NCBI RefSeq assembly: GCF_902833085.1
Contig: NZ_CADFEB010000001.1
Coordinates: forward strand, 479,742-543,741
Direction of reading: 5' to 3'
Length of the DNA: 64,000 bases
Source: Burkholderia ubonensis
GTDB taxonomy: Bacteria > Pseudomonadota > Gammaproteobacteria > Burkholderiales > Burkholderiaceae
The translations under genes and the position numbers were made by a program. The notes beneath the pieces were generated by a model. It was not told the origin of the DNA. It saw only the letters and a list, made by a program, of their open reading frames with translations, and did not search any database. How positions within the stretch are numbered: position 1 is the first letter of the stretch; every line of letters starts with the position of its first letter. Positions 48,301 through 56,149 of this stretch are shown here, in pieces.

Positions 48301-48419
48301 CGGAGCTGCACGTCCAGCACTGCTGCGCGACGCGCACAAAGCATCGCGTGCCACCATCTCTCCTTGAAACGCCGAGAGCAAGTAAGATTATCTTGTTTCA
48401 AATTTGATTCCGGTTGCAC
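45330..48419 (-). CDS. UvrD/helicase IV-like DNA helicase with C-terminal zinc finger
   Basis: A 1029-residue superfamily 1 helicase. Residues 1-230 are an unassigned helical N-terminus. Walker A is VAAAGSGKTSVM (GSGKT 255-259); Walker B LILVDEFQD and CVGDDWQSINRFAGSD resemble HelD (helicase IV). HGSKGLGADYVVVAGLDAG and FYVGLTRAKR are motifs V and VI. The tail has CPHCKSGWLRLREHK...CSRTPFCGF, a topoisomerase-type C4 zinc finger. The first codon is GTG without a clear box; an ATG at 48344 is an alternative. Lower GC than its surroundings. E. coli HelD is about 680 residues, so this is a longer, island-type relative, possibly a defence helicase. Confidence 0.82.
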   Translation of the reverse strand: MQPESNLKQDNLTCSRRFKERWWHAMLCARRAAVLDVQLRPPYYISGDQFASDRLPALAIRAVEVVGGPFWLRWLGLVTLELTIQRFGSKVGLRRYVASRSAVLELRRVVTESIEAAMADVRLRIEAPLTKFEQERDAIFIASRYVRHSQVERLVARHADLNSQAVRDRFEAWCLHPLRASKPLDELLTLRFKAVEVFFADPHAVRMRHNVQFVQCEAKAQATYFAGVESTSLTGEQIEASLHFDDANVTVAAAGSGKTSVMVSKVGYALKAGLFADHEILVLAYNKEAARELRNRIEENVGRELGRRIRVEARTFHSLGLKLWLRQQRKRGERGRPRVIDFTKPAGKRWLRSVLLELVYDGADRTFADAFLNWAGAYRFPVPEVEPFDVATLAEREIRYEAMCRRIARTARRDAKSFDPTVPTFAPGIYVRSSEEARIFNWLYLRGVDFEYERATPRWITDKINLGLSDSEQVRVYRPDFTYVNPDDPVKRIYHEHFGLDANGRAPAFLGVAYEARARHKRQVFERNFRDERTGIVSRFIETFSAQFTDGSLFASLERDLAARGVKISGVDEGRRERALRELVEEDSITTLISEFVSKFRDSGLNFADLEGRAMRLDPINHARASSFLGWMRRLLDALNARMDAERTRMGGRPLLDYAGMIAGAVATLQTATEALTSYKLILVDEFQDISRLRARFVQELLDQDTENSVLFCVGDDWQSINRFAGSDVEIFRCTYAGVAATADEGVASPIRPRWTAPSMLKTTFRCAQGIADVARWFVMRGTSGTLIDKPVKARNSTVDEVVRVVEHEDSASARVEALQRELERIAEAETLCGKAGEAATVFILTRNRQEKHLPEGLTQAIFDDLAERFAPRGLTLVHHSLHGSKGLGADYVVVAGLDAGSGGYPRDRVQDPLLELVLPPLKNQNDEERRLFYVGLTRAKREVTLLCIGARPSMFVLELEQYPVPGVVRFERLAGVVRHLCPHCKSGWLRLREHKMADVVCSRTPFCGFSGKSIDFPGLPPASQYQPR

Positions 48420-48837
48420 AGTATCGCGCTGAAATCGGCGCCTCTCGACCGCACCCGAGTCCGGGCAGATGCAACTTTATCTCAATATTGAAACGAGACT
48501 ACCATTCGACAAGCCGCATCGAATGGAAAAATTCCTGCGACCGACTCGAAGCATTATCACTACTTCAAGCTCTCCGCGTCCGGCAACGCGCCCCGATTCG
48601 AACGATTTAATTTATAAACGCATGTCGCACAATAGTTGTCATTGTTTTATCGCACGCCAAAATCCCGATCCAAAACGATTCACTGAAAATCCGGTCTCGC
48701 TTCCGAAAAAGCGCCGATGTTCAGCGGTACGGCTCATCAGGTGAAGGGCAAGATCATGAACGCCGTCAACGGGCGCTGAAAAAATTTCGCGACTATGTCG
48801 CCGATAGACCGGGCGACATAGTCGCGAAACTGGCGTA
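48420..48837. other. 418-bp spacer between helicase and HNH genes
   Basis: AT-richer sequence with no convincing gene. Its right end holds the strong terminator of the HNH/ATPase transcript, and the helicase promoter must also be here. Confidence 0.55.
48779..48829 (-). terminator. Rho-independent terminator of the ATPase-HNH operon
   Basis: An 18-bp perfect stem (arms 48785-48802 and 48812-48829) with a 9-base loop, followed on the minus strand by six T. It begins 9 bases past the HNH stop. Confidence 0.92.
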
Positions 48838-49503
48838 CTACACATCTCCAGCTCGAAGCTGACCTTGCCGCCGAAGTTCAGAAGCAATAAAGGGCGCTCG
48901 ATGCTCAAGGTAGGTGAGATCAATGCCGCCATTGGCAGGGCCGAGCTGGTAACGATAGAGGTACTCCTCTCGTTCCTTGCAGCAATCGCGAAGATTCAGG
49001 ACTGGCAGCGTGGCGTCGATCTTCGACCACTGCGTACGCGGAGCACTTGCCCCTCGCTGCACGCGATAAGTAACCAGATTCAGTTCGAACCACCCCCGCC
49101 TCACGCGGAATGGGTCAACCAGCGTGAGCAAATCGTTCTTTTTGGCGTTCACAATCGCCGCACAGAGCCGGTAGTTCGACCACTCGTAAACCAGGTTCCA
49201 AGCAAAGGATTTTGGCAGAACGTGGTCAACCGTCGGACTTCCGGTTGCATGATGTATGTACATCGAGAGATATGCGCATCGGCGATCGTATACATCGAGC
49301 ATGTCATCGAGCGCTCGCCTCCAGAACGGTGGGAACTTGTCGGAGGGTATCTTCGACTCACTATCCGCGATTTTTTTTCGACGCCGTCCAGAACGCTTGA
49401 CGCGGGGGGGACGCCCCACGAGTTCATCAATAGCCGAAAGGCCAGCTTGGCGAACCTCTGCGTCAAAATCTGCCGGCTCTGCCGCGAGCGAAACTGGAAT
49501 CAA
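48838..49503 (-). CDS. HNH endonuclease, PtuB-like
   Basis: A 221-residue nuclease. The HNH part is CAYLSMYIHHATGSPTVDH then VLPKSF, EWSNYRLC and VNAKKND: Asp93-His94, Asn110 and Asn119 are the expected catalytic and metal positions. No zinc CxxC pairs are seen. The arrangement after an AAA ATPase matches Septu and retron-associated PtuB effectors, which cut nucleic acid during phage infection. The start is TTG, overlapping the ATPase stop (TTGA) with AGGA 7 bases before, so the two proteins are coupled. Confidence 0.8.
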   Translation of the reverse strand: MIPVSLAAEPADFDAEVRQAGLSAIDELVGRPPRVKRSGRRRKKIADSESKIPSDKFPPFWRRALDDMLDVYDRRCAYLSMYIHHATGSPTVDHVLPKSFAWNLVYEWSNYRLCAAIVNAKKNDLLTLVDPFRVRRGWFELNLVTYRVQRGASAPRTQWSKIDATLPVLNLRDCCKEREEYLYRYQLGPANGGIDLTYLEHRAPFIASELRRQGQLRAGDV

Positions 49504-50801
49504 GACTTTATCCTCGTGCGCTTGGATTTCACGCCAGAGGAGGCGCGTCCGCTACCCTGTTCGTGCAACTGACGTCTCCGGGTCATGAAGTAATCCCAGC
49601 GAACCCAAAACGGATCGATGTCAGGAATGCCAGCCCTGTGCAGCGCTTTATCGGCCGCTGCGATTTCGCCGTCTGCCGGATCTGATTGCTCCAAGAGCGC
49701 CAACGCAGCCGTGATCGCTCGCTCTCCCTCTAATGAGCGGGGTTCGCTTAACTCGAATGCTTCGCTCGTCAGCCAATTCCCTACCTCACCGTGCCGCACA
49801 AATGTGCGTTTCTGCAATTCAACACTTTTCGTACCAGCATTGAGATCGAGATCGAACCAAGCGTCCACATCTGCATCGAAAAAAGGTTCGGCAGACGCCA
49901 GGACGAGCGGTGAGTGAGTCACTGCAATGAGCTGGACTCTTGATTTATGCTGCCCTGTGAGGGCATCCATCACACGCAACAAAGCCGGAACGATGCGCCG
50001 CTGCCATTGCGGGTGAAGGTGTGCTTCGATTTCGTCGACCAGGAAGACAACTTCGCGAGCCGGGGGCTCTCCACGCACACGTGCTGCCTCGAGGTGCTCC
50101 TCCCAAGTCCAGATCAGGAGATAGGCGAGCGCAATGATTCGACGAATACCGGCCGATGCATGCACGACCGGCACATCGTCTCCATACGGCATTCTCAGCG
50201 TCGGATATCGCTTTGGATCGCTAACCGTCAGCTTGACGAGGTCACCAGCCTCAAGCTTCTCCTGCGCCGAAGGCGAGAGCGTCTCCAGAACATTCTTGAG
50301 CAGTTTGAAGGGGCGCCCCTTCTCCCTTTGCCAAGAACCCCAGTCTCGAATGAGACCTTCACAGTAATCGTTCCCTTCCCAGACCTCACTTGCGGAGAAC
50401 AAGTAGGCATTCGGACGATCGGGTGAATCGTCTTTCCAGTAGTTCCGCGCGGGGTCCCAAACCGAGAATCCACCGTCAACTTGGGCATAGAGGATGAGTC
50501 CGGGAATAGCCGGCCTGCTGTTCTTGACAGACCAACGCTCCGCACCTACATCGAACTTGCTGGTATATGTATACGGCTCCGGCGTCTTCTCTGTGTATGC
50601 GAATGAGATGGAAGACTTTGTTCCTGGCTTCGGTATAGCCAACCCACGAGCCCAAGTGCGCGTCAACGCCCACCATGCGACATCGAGAAGGAAACTCTTG
50701 CCGAGCCCATTGTCGCCGGTAATCAGATTCAATCTCGGCGCAAGCTCCATGTTCATCACCGGCGCTGGGCCGACATTGTGTAGCCGGAGAGATTCAAGCA
50801 T
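49500..50801 (-). CDS. AAA family ATPase, PtuA/OLD-like
   Basis: A 433-residue SMC/ABC-type ATPase. Walker A is LITGDNGLGKSFLL (29-36), the signature-like VHASAGIRRIIALAYLL is at 214-230, and Walker B VVFLVDEIEAHLHPQW has Asp256-Glu257. AVTHSPLVLASAEP is the H-loop. This architecture is shared by PtuA of Septu and by OLD-family ATPases, but no TOPRIM nuclease follows; the HNH protein does. AGGA lies 8 bases before the ATG. The start overlaps a short upstream frame by 8 bases. Lower GC than flanks. Septu-like defence is inferred from the pair. Confidence 0.8.
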   Translation of the reverse strand: MLESLRLHNVGPAPVMNMELAPRLNLITGDNGLGKSFLLDVAWWALTRTWARGLAIPKPGTKSSISFAYTEKTPEPYTYTSKFDVGAERWSVKNSRPAIPGLILYAQVDGGFSVWDPARNYWKDDSPDRPNAYLFSASEVWEGNDYCEGLIRDWGSWQREKGRPFKLLKNVLETLSPSAQEKLEAGDLVKLTVSDPKRYPTLRMPYGDDVPVVHASAGIRRIIALAYLLIWTWEEHLEAARVRGEPPAREVVFLVDEIEAHLHPQWQRRIVPALLRVMDALTGQHKSRVQLIAVTHSPLVLASAEPFFDADVDAWFDLDLNAGTKSVELQKRTFVRHGEVGNWLTSEAFELSEPRSLEGERAITAALALLEQSDPADGEIAAADKALHRAGIPDIDPFWVRWDYFMTRRRQLHEQGSGRASSGVKSKRTRIKS

Positions 50802-51048
50802 CAGCTTTTCCTTTCTTCATCCGCTTATCCCCAATAATGGTCACATGGGCATCGAGCAGGCTGTTGAGGGCTGAAGGTGTTTTCAAGATCGATAGTGCCT
50901 CACGCATTTCAAGTTGCCACCACTTCGGCTGCCGAGCATCCGTCGTATCCATACGTGGTCGCGAGCTTGGCAAGTATACGGTGAATGCGCCTACATTAAA
51001 ACGTGCACCGCAGAGGACGGAGGTTACCATGGCGATCAACAGCGCCAC
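50794..51048 (-). pseudogene. Short frame at the island edge, possible truncated gene
   Basis: An 84-codon frame with a GTG start, ending 8 bases inside the ATPase start. The last ~65 residues (FTVYLPSSRPRMDTTDARQP, then KWWQLEMREALSILKTPSAL) look like genuine protein and not noise. The upstream boundary coincides with the end of the cytochrome P460 gene, so it may be the 3' end of a larger first gene of the defence operon. A real small protein is also possible. No family recognised. Confidence 0.35.
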
Positions 51049-51084
51049 ATCGCAAGGCGTATCCGTAACACTGCAGTGTCAACA

Positions 51085-51621
51085 TCACGGCGCGAGCCGT
51101 GTAAACACGTAATCGTGGTTCTTCACACGCGCCTGATGACACGCGAAGCAGGTCTGGTGCTGACCGATGTCCGCCGGCACGCCGTTGATGAAGCGCCCGA
51201 ACCCCCAGCCGCCGGTCGCCGCGTAGCGGCGCGAGTCCTTCACCATCACCTGCACGGTCGTCGCCTGCCCCGGCACCGTCGCCGGCGGGAATTCGTCCGA
51301 CTGCTTGCGTTTGTACGCCAGCTTGACGAGGATCGTGCCGTCCGGAAACGGCTGCGTCGCCTGCTCGAGCGCGCGGATCGCGACCGGGTTGCCGAGCACC
51401 ACGCGCAATTCGTCGAGCGGCGCGGCTTCCTCGGCCGGCGCGACCAATTCCCATTTCCGGTAGCCGGGCGGAATCGTCACGCCGTAGATCGGCGACGCGG
51501 CCGGCTTCGTCGGCTCAGCGAACGCGGCCGGGCCATCCGCTCCCAGCGCGGCCAGCAGCAGCACGCCCGCAAAGCATGCACGAACCAGGCCGCGATGCAT
51601 GACACCCGTTCCCGCCCGCAT
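51085..51621 (-). CDS. Cytochrome P460-family heme protein
   Basis: A 178-residue periplasmic protein. The signal peptide ends FAEP about residue 36. YGVTIPPGYRKWELVAP and FPDGTILVKLAYKRK are P460 family segments, and CFACHQ near the end gives the c-type heme site CxxCH. P460 proteins use a Lys-crosslinked heme to oxidise hydroxylamine or related nitrogen species. The ATG overlaps by one base with the hydrolase stop, so they are co-transcribed. Its partner function is not clear. Confidence 0.85.
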   Translation of the reverse strand: MRAGTGVMHRGLVRACFAGVLLLAALGADGPAAFAEPTKPAASPIYGVTIPPGYRKWELVAPAEEAAPLDELRVVLGNPVAIRALEQATQPFPDGTILVKLAYKRKQSDEFPPATVPGQATTVQVMVKDSRRYAATGGWGFGRFINGVPADIGQHQTCFACHQARVKNHDYVFTRLAP

Positions 51622-52661
51622 CACAGATGCTCCACTTGCAGGATCGCATCGGCGAACGCCTGCGGCGCCTCCTGCGGCAGGTTGTGGCCGATGCCGCCGC
51701 TGATCGTGCGATGCTGGTATTTGCCGGTGAACTTCTTCGCGTACGCGGCCGGTCCCGGATGCGGCGCGCCGTTCGCGTCGCCTTCCATCGTGATCGTCGG
51801 CACCGTGATCGCAGGCCCGGCTGCGAGACGCCGCTCGATGTCGTCGTATTGCGCGTCGCCCTTCGCGAGCCCGAGACGCCAGCGGTAGTTGTGGATCACG
51901 ACGGCCACGTGATCGGGATTCCGGAACGACGCCGCCGAGCGCGCGTAGGTCGCGTCGTCGAACTGCCATTTCGGCGATGCGAGCTGCCAGATCAGCTTGT
52001 TGAACGCGTCGCGGTTCTGCGCGTAGCCAAGCGCGCCGCGCTCGGTCGAGAAATAGAACTGATACCACCACTGGAATTCGGCCTGCGGCGGCAGCGGCTT
52101 GCGGTTCGCCTCCTGGCTGCCGATCAGGTAGCCGCTCACCGACACCAGCGCCTTCACGCGCTGCGGCCACAGCGCCGCGATGATGTCGGCCGTGCGCGCG
52201 CCCCAGTCATAGCCGCCGAACACGGCCTGGTCGATCTTCAGCGCGTCCATCAGCGCGACGATGTCGACGGCCGTCACCGCCTGCTGGCCGTTGCGCGGCG
52301 TGTCGGCCGAGCGGAACGTCGTCGAGCCGTAGCCGCGCAGGTACGGGACGATCACGCGATAGCCGGCCGCCGCGAGCAGCGGCGCGACCTCGGCGTAGCT
52401 GTGGATGTCGTAGGGCCAGCCGTGCAGCAGGAACACGACGGGGCCGTGCTTCGGTCCCACGTCCGCATACCCGACGTCGAGCACGCCCGCGTCGATCTGG
52501 CGGATCGTGCCGAACGACGCGCCGCCGCCGGCCGCGCGCGGCTTCGGCGACGCATCGGGCGCCGATTGCGCGTGCGCGAGATTGCCGAGCCCCAGGTCGG
52601 CAAGGCTCGCGAGCGTCGTCCCCAGGATCAGGCGGCGGCGGGTGTTCACGGTTTCGGGCAT
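51621..52661 (-). CDS. Exported alpha/beta hydrolase (epoxide hydrolase/dehalogenase-like)
   Basis: A 346-residue protein with a twin-arginine-like leader (NTRRRLILGTTLASL). PVVFLLHGWPYDIHSYAEVAP has the oxyanion region and FGGYDWGARTADIIAALWP has Asp as nucleophile, typical of epoxide hydrolases and haloalkane dehalogenases. SGGIGHNLPQEAPQAFADAI has the catalytic histidine. The start is MPETVNT, chosen for the leader. Cytochrome P460 gene follows directly. Confidence 0.85.
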   Translation of the reverse strand: MPETVNTRRRLILGTTLASLADLGLGNLAHAQSAPDASPKPRAAGGGASFGTIRQIDAGVLDVGYADVGPKHGPVVFLLHGWPYDIHSYAEVAPLLAAAGYRVIVPYLRGYGSTTFRSADTPRNGQQAVTAVDIVALMDALKIDQAVFGGYDWGARTADIIAALWPQRVKALVSVSGYLIGSQEANRKPLPPQAEFQWWYQFYFSTERGALGYAQNRDAFNKLIWQLASPKWQFDDATYARSAASFRNPDHVAVVIHNYRWRLGLAKGDAQYDDIERRLAAGPAITVPTITMEGDANGAPHPGPAAYAKKFTGKYQHRTISGGIGHNLPQEAPQAFADAILQVEHL

Positions 52662-52887
52662 GACTCGTTCTCCATGGTCGATAGCTGAGGAAAGGGCCCA
52701 CGGCACTGGGCGGGCGCGCTGGAATCGCTTCACCGGATTTATATCCGAACCGCGCGGACGCTTTGTATCTCAACGTATCTGCGTTCGAATCCGACATACA
52801 GCGATTCAAAATCCTGCGAAAAACGGCACCTGCGGACGAACGCGAGCCGCGTTTTCCGCAGGCTCGCGTTCGTCCTTCAGGCCACGC

Positions 52888-54165
52888 CTACGCGCGGCGC
52901 AGCGGCCGGAACCCCGCACGCACTTCCTGCGCAAACAGCTCGGGCTCCTCCCATGCCGCGAAATGCCCGCCCTTGCCGACCTCATTGAAATAAATCAGGT
53001 TGTGATAGCAACGCTCGGCCCAGCTGCGCGGCGCCTGATAGATCTCGCCGGGGAACACGGTAATCGCCGCCGGCAGCGCGATATCCACCGCGTTGAAGTT
53101 GTTCGAGTGATCCTCCCAGTAGATCTGCGCCGCGGACGTCGCCGTATTGGTCAGCCAGTAGAGCGAGATGTCGTCGAGAATCTCGTCGCGCGGAATCGAG
53201 CGCTCGGGAATGCCGCCGCTGTACGTCCACTGCGAAATCTTGTCGTACATCCATGCGGCCTGCCCGGCGGGCGAATCGGCCAGCGCGTAGCCGACCGTCT
53301 GCGGGCGCGTCACCATCATTGCCGAATAGCCGCAGTTGTCGCGGTAGAACGTCGCGAGCTTCTCGTAGGCGGCTTTTTCCTTCGCCGACAGCCCGGCCGG
53401 CGCGGGCGCGTCGGTCGCGAGCAGCGTCGCGATGTCGGGCGGCACCGTAGCCGGCATGTTCACGTGAATCCCGGCCAGCCCCTTCACGCGCTGCATCGCC
53501 ATCCGGTGCGAAATCACCGACCCGCAATCGCCGCCCTGCGACACGAAGCGCGTATAGCCGAGGCGCGCCATCAATTCGCCCCACGCGCGCGCGATGTGGT
53601 CCGAGCCCCAGCCCGTCTTCGTCGGCCGGCCCGAGAAGCCGAAGCCCGGCAGCGACGGCACGACGACGTGAAACGCATCGTCTGCGCTCGCGCCGTGCGC
53701 GGTCGGATCGGTCAGCGGGCCGATCGCCTTCAGCAGCTCGAAGATCGAGCCGGGCCAGCCGTGCGTCATGATCATCGGCATCGCGTTCTCGTGCCGCGAC
53801 CGGACGTGGATGAAGTGAATGTCGAGGCCGTCGATTTCCGTGATGAACATCGGAAAGCCGTTCAGGCGCGCTTCGCCCTTGCGCCAGTCGTACTCGGTGC
53901 CCCAGTACCGGAGAAGCTGCTGCATGCGCGCGAGCCGCACGCCCTGCGATTCGTCGGCAACCGTCTCGCGGCCCGGCCAGCGCGTCGCGGCAATGCGGCG
54001 GCGCAGGTCGGCGAGCGCTTCGTCGGGAATGTGCGCCGTGAACGGGCGAATGCCGCCGCCGCCCGTCGCGGCGTGAAGTGCAGTGGGAAGCATCGCGGAT
54101 ACGCCCGCGGCCACGGAACTGGCCAGCAGGTGGCGGCGCATCGGCGAAAACGGTGTTGAAGACAT
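52888..54165 (-). CDS. Exported epoxide hydrolase with EHN domain
   Basis: A 425-residue protein. A Tat-like leader (MRRHLLASSVAAGVSAML) precedes the epoxide hydrolase N-terminal domain (IRPFTAHIPDEALADLRRRI, TRWPGRE). The alpha/beta core has MIMTHGWPGSIFEL, the nucleophile FVSQGGDCGSVISHRMA and the catalytic GGHFAAWEEPE. Microsomal-type epoxide hydrolases share this order. A second hydrolase gene lies downstream on the same strand. Substrate unknown. Confidence 0.88.
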   Translation of the reverse strand: MSSTPFSPMRRHLLASSVAAGVSAMLPTALHAATGGGGIRPFTAHIPDEALADLRRRIAATRWPGRETVADESQGVRLARMQQLLRYWGTEYDWRKGEARLNGFPMFITEIDGLDIHFIHVRSRHENAMPMIMTHGWPGSIFELLKAIGPLTDPTAHGASADDAFHVVVPSLPGFGFSGRPTKTGWGSDHIARAWGELMARLGYTRFVSQGGDCGSVISHRMAMQRVKGLAGIHVNMPATVPPDIATLLATDAPAPAGLSAKEKAAYEKLATFYRDNCGYSAMMVTRPQTVGYALADSPAGQAAWMYDKISQWTYSGGIPERSIPRDEILDDISLYWLTNTATSAAQIYWEDHSNNFNAVDIALPAAITVFPGEIYQAPRSWAERCYHNLIYFNEVGKGGHFAAWEEPELFAQEVRAGFRPLRRA

Positions 54166-54346
54166 GTTCTACATCCTCCTTTCCGAAATTGGACATGCCG
54201 CGCAATCGAAACGGCGGCGTAGGCAATTGGAAAGGTCTGATGTATCCCGAATTTGTCTGATTTGTACGGTTTTGTAGCAGCCGCAGGGGCGATGCCGAGC
54301 CGTGCAGCGGCGGGCGGCCCGGAACGGACGCGCCCGCCGCCGGCGC

Positions 54347-55051
54347 TCAGAGCGCCTTCACGATCGCGCCGTCGACGCGGATGTTCTGCCCGGTGATGTA
54401 CCCCGCGCCGTCGGACAGCAGGAACGCGACCGTCTTCGCGATTTCCCCGGTCTTGCCGAAGCGGCCCGCGGGAATGCGCGCGACGATCTCCGGCGTTTCC
54501 GGCCAGCTGTCGATGAAACCCGGCAGCACCGCGTTCATCCGGATGTTCTCGGCCGCGTAGCGCTCCGCGTAGAGGCGCGTCCACGCGCTCAACGCCGCGC
54601 GCAGCGTCGACGACACCGGCATCGGCTGCTCGGGCGCATCCGCCGCGAAACTCGAGATGTTCACCACCGCGCCACCGCCCTGCGCCTGGAAGATCGGCGT
54701 CACGCGCCGCATCACGCGCACGACGTTCAGCAGGATCAGGTCCAGCCCCGCATGCCAGTTGTCGTCGGTGATCGACAGCAGGTCGCCCTTCGGCGGATGC
54801 CCGGTGTTGTTCACGACCGCGTCGATGCGGCCGTACCGCGCGATCGTCTCGCGCACGAGCCGCTCGATGTCGGCGTCCTCGGTCACCGAGCCCTGGATGC
54901 CGAAACCGCCCAGCTCCTCGCCCAGTGCGACCGCGCTGCCGGACGGCGACATCAGCGCGACGCGGTAGCCCGTCGCCGCCAGTTCACGCGCGATCGCCGC
55001 GCCCATGCCCTTGCCCGCCGCCGTGATCAATGCCACTTTTTCTACAGTCAC
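54347..55051 (-). CDS. SDR-fold protein lacking the YxxxK catalytic pair
   Basis: A 234-residue short-chain dehydrogenase fold. ALITAAGKGMGAAIARELA is the cofactor-binding loop and DAVVNNTGHP corresponds to the NNAG motif. At the usual Tyr-x-x-x-Lys position the sequence is VSSTLRAALSAW, so Ser replaces Tyr and Arg replaces Lys; I checked this on the DNA. It is probably not a standard reductase. The start is GTG with AGGGG upstream. Divergent LysR gene 134 bp away. Confidence 0.82.
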   Translation of the reverse strand: MTVEKVALITAAGKGMGAAIARELAATGYRVALMSPSGSAVALGEELGGFGIQGSVTEDADIERLVRETIARYGRIDAVVNNTGHPPKGDLLSITDDNWHAGLDLILLNVVRVMRRVTPIFQAQGGGAVVNISSFAADAPEQPMPVSSTLRAALSAWTRLYAERYAAENIRMNAVLPGFIDSWPETPEIVARIPAGRFGKTGEIAKTVAFLLSDGAGYITGQNIRVDGAIVKAL

Positions 55052-55185
55052 GATGTGCCCCTCGATCGATTCAAGCCGCCGCGCAGCCGCCAGCCGGTGC
55101 GCCTTGGTGGTAATGTAGGCGCATCGACCGCCGCTGTCGAACCAGTATTTCTGCCTGTAGCCGATAGATTTTCTACAACCTGAAG

Positions 55186-56082
55186 ATGCCGCCCCGCCGC
55201 CTGTCCCGCCTGCCGCCGCTGAATGCGCTGCGCGCGTTCGAAGTGTCCGCGCGCCACCTGAACTTCCGCGCCGCGGCGGACGAGATCGGCGTCACGCAGG
55301 GCGCGGTCGCGCAGCAGGTGCGGCATCTGGAGGACGTGCTCGGCCTGCGGCTGTTCGAGCGGCTGCCGCGCGGCCTCGCGCTGACGCACGACGGCGCCGC
55401 GTATTTCTCCGACGTGCAGCGCGCGCTGAACGCGATCGCCGACGCGACCGACAAGCTCGTCAAGCGCCGCGCGACGCTGACGATCAGCACGACGCCGTCG
55501 TTCGCGTCGAAGTGGCTGATCCCGCGGCTCGCCCGCTTCACCGACGCGCACCCGGACCTCGACGTGCGCGTGATCGCCGACGCGCAGCTCGCGACGTTCC
55601 GCCACGACGGCGTCGATCTCGCGATCCGCTATGGCAAGCCGCCGTTCGGCAAGAGCCTTGCCGCGCACGCGTTGTTTGCGCTCGACATCTACGCGGTGTG
55701 CAGCCCGTCGCTGCTGGCCGCGCCTGCGCCGCTGCGCGCGCTTGCGGGCCACGTGCTGCTGCACGACGGGCACGATCTGTGGCCGGAATTTCTCGCCGCG
55801 CTGCCGGAGCCCGTCGACGTCGATCCGCACAAGGGGCTGCGCTTCAACCAGACGTCGCTCGCGATCGACGCGGCGGTCGCCGGCCAGGGCATCGCGCTCG
55901 CGACCGATCCGCTCGTCGAGCGCGACATCGCCGCCGGCCGGCTGGTCAAGCCGTTCGAATTCGCGTTTCCGCTGTCGGTCGGGTTCTATCTCGTGTATCC
56001 GGGCGAGCGGCGTGACGACGACGATCTCGCGGTGATGCGCGACTGGCTGATCGCGCAGGCGGCGAAGGACGGGCGGCCTTGA
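55186..56082 (+). CDS. LysR-family regulator, GcvA type
   Basis: A 298-residue regulator beginning LPPLNALRAFEVSARHLNFRAAADEIG with a GcvA-type helix-turn-helix (VTQGAVAQQVRHLEDVLG). The effector domain opens ATLTISTTPSFASKWLIPRL, typical of this subgroup. It is divergent from the SDR gene, its probable target. The stop lies in the first unit of a 7-bp tandem repeat. Confidence 0.9.
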   Translation: MPPRRLSRLPPLNALRAFEVSARHLNFRAAADEIGVTQGAVAQQVRHLEDVLGLRLFERLPRGLALTHDGAAYFSDVQRALNAIADATDKLVKRRATLTISTTPSFASKWLIPRLARFTDAHPDLDVRVIADAQLATFRHDGVDLAIRYGKPPFGKSLAAHALFALDIYAVCSPSLLAAPAPLRALAGHVLLHDGHDLWPEFLAALPEPVDVDPHKGLRFNQTSLAIDAAVAGQGIALATDPLVERDIAAGRLVKPFEFAFPLSVGFYLVYPGERRDDDDLAVMRDWLIAQAAKDGRP

Positions 56083-56104
56083 GTCTTGAGTCTTGAGTCT
56101 TGAG
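56079..56104. repeat. Heptanucleotide tandem repeat (TTGAGTC)3.7
   Basis: Three exact copies of TTGAGTC and a partial fourth. The LysR stop is within the first copy, so length changes would not alter the protein. Confidence 0.9.
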
Positions 56105-56149
56105 CCGGGCTGGCGACGGCCGCAGTCGCAGCGCGCGTGCCCGCTTGCG

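Noticed and set aside
51049..51084. Right attachment site of the defence-like island
   Set aside because: The repeat seen at the left edge does not recur here, so no att pair can be claimed.
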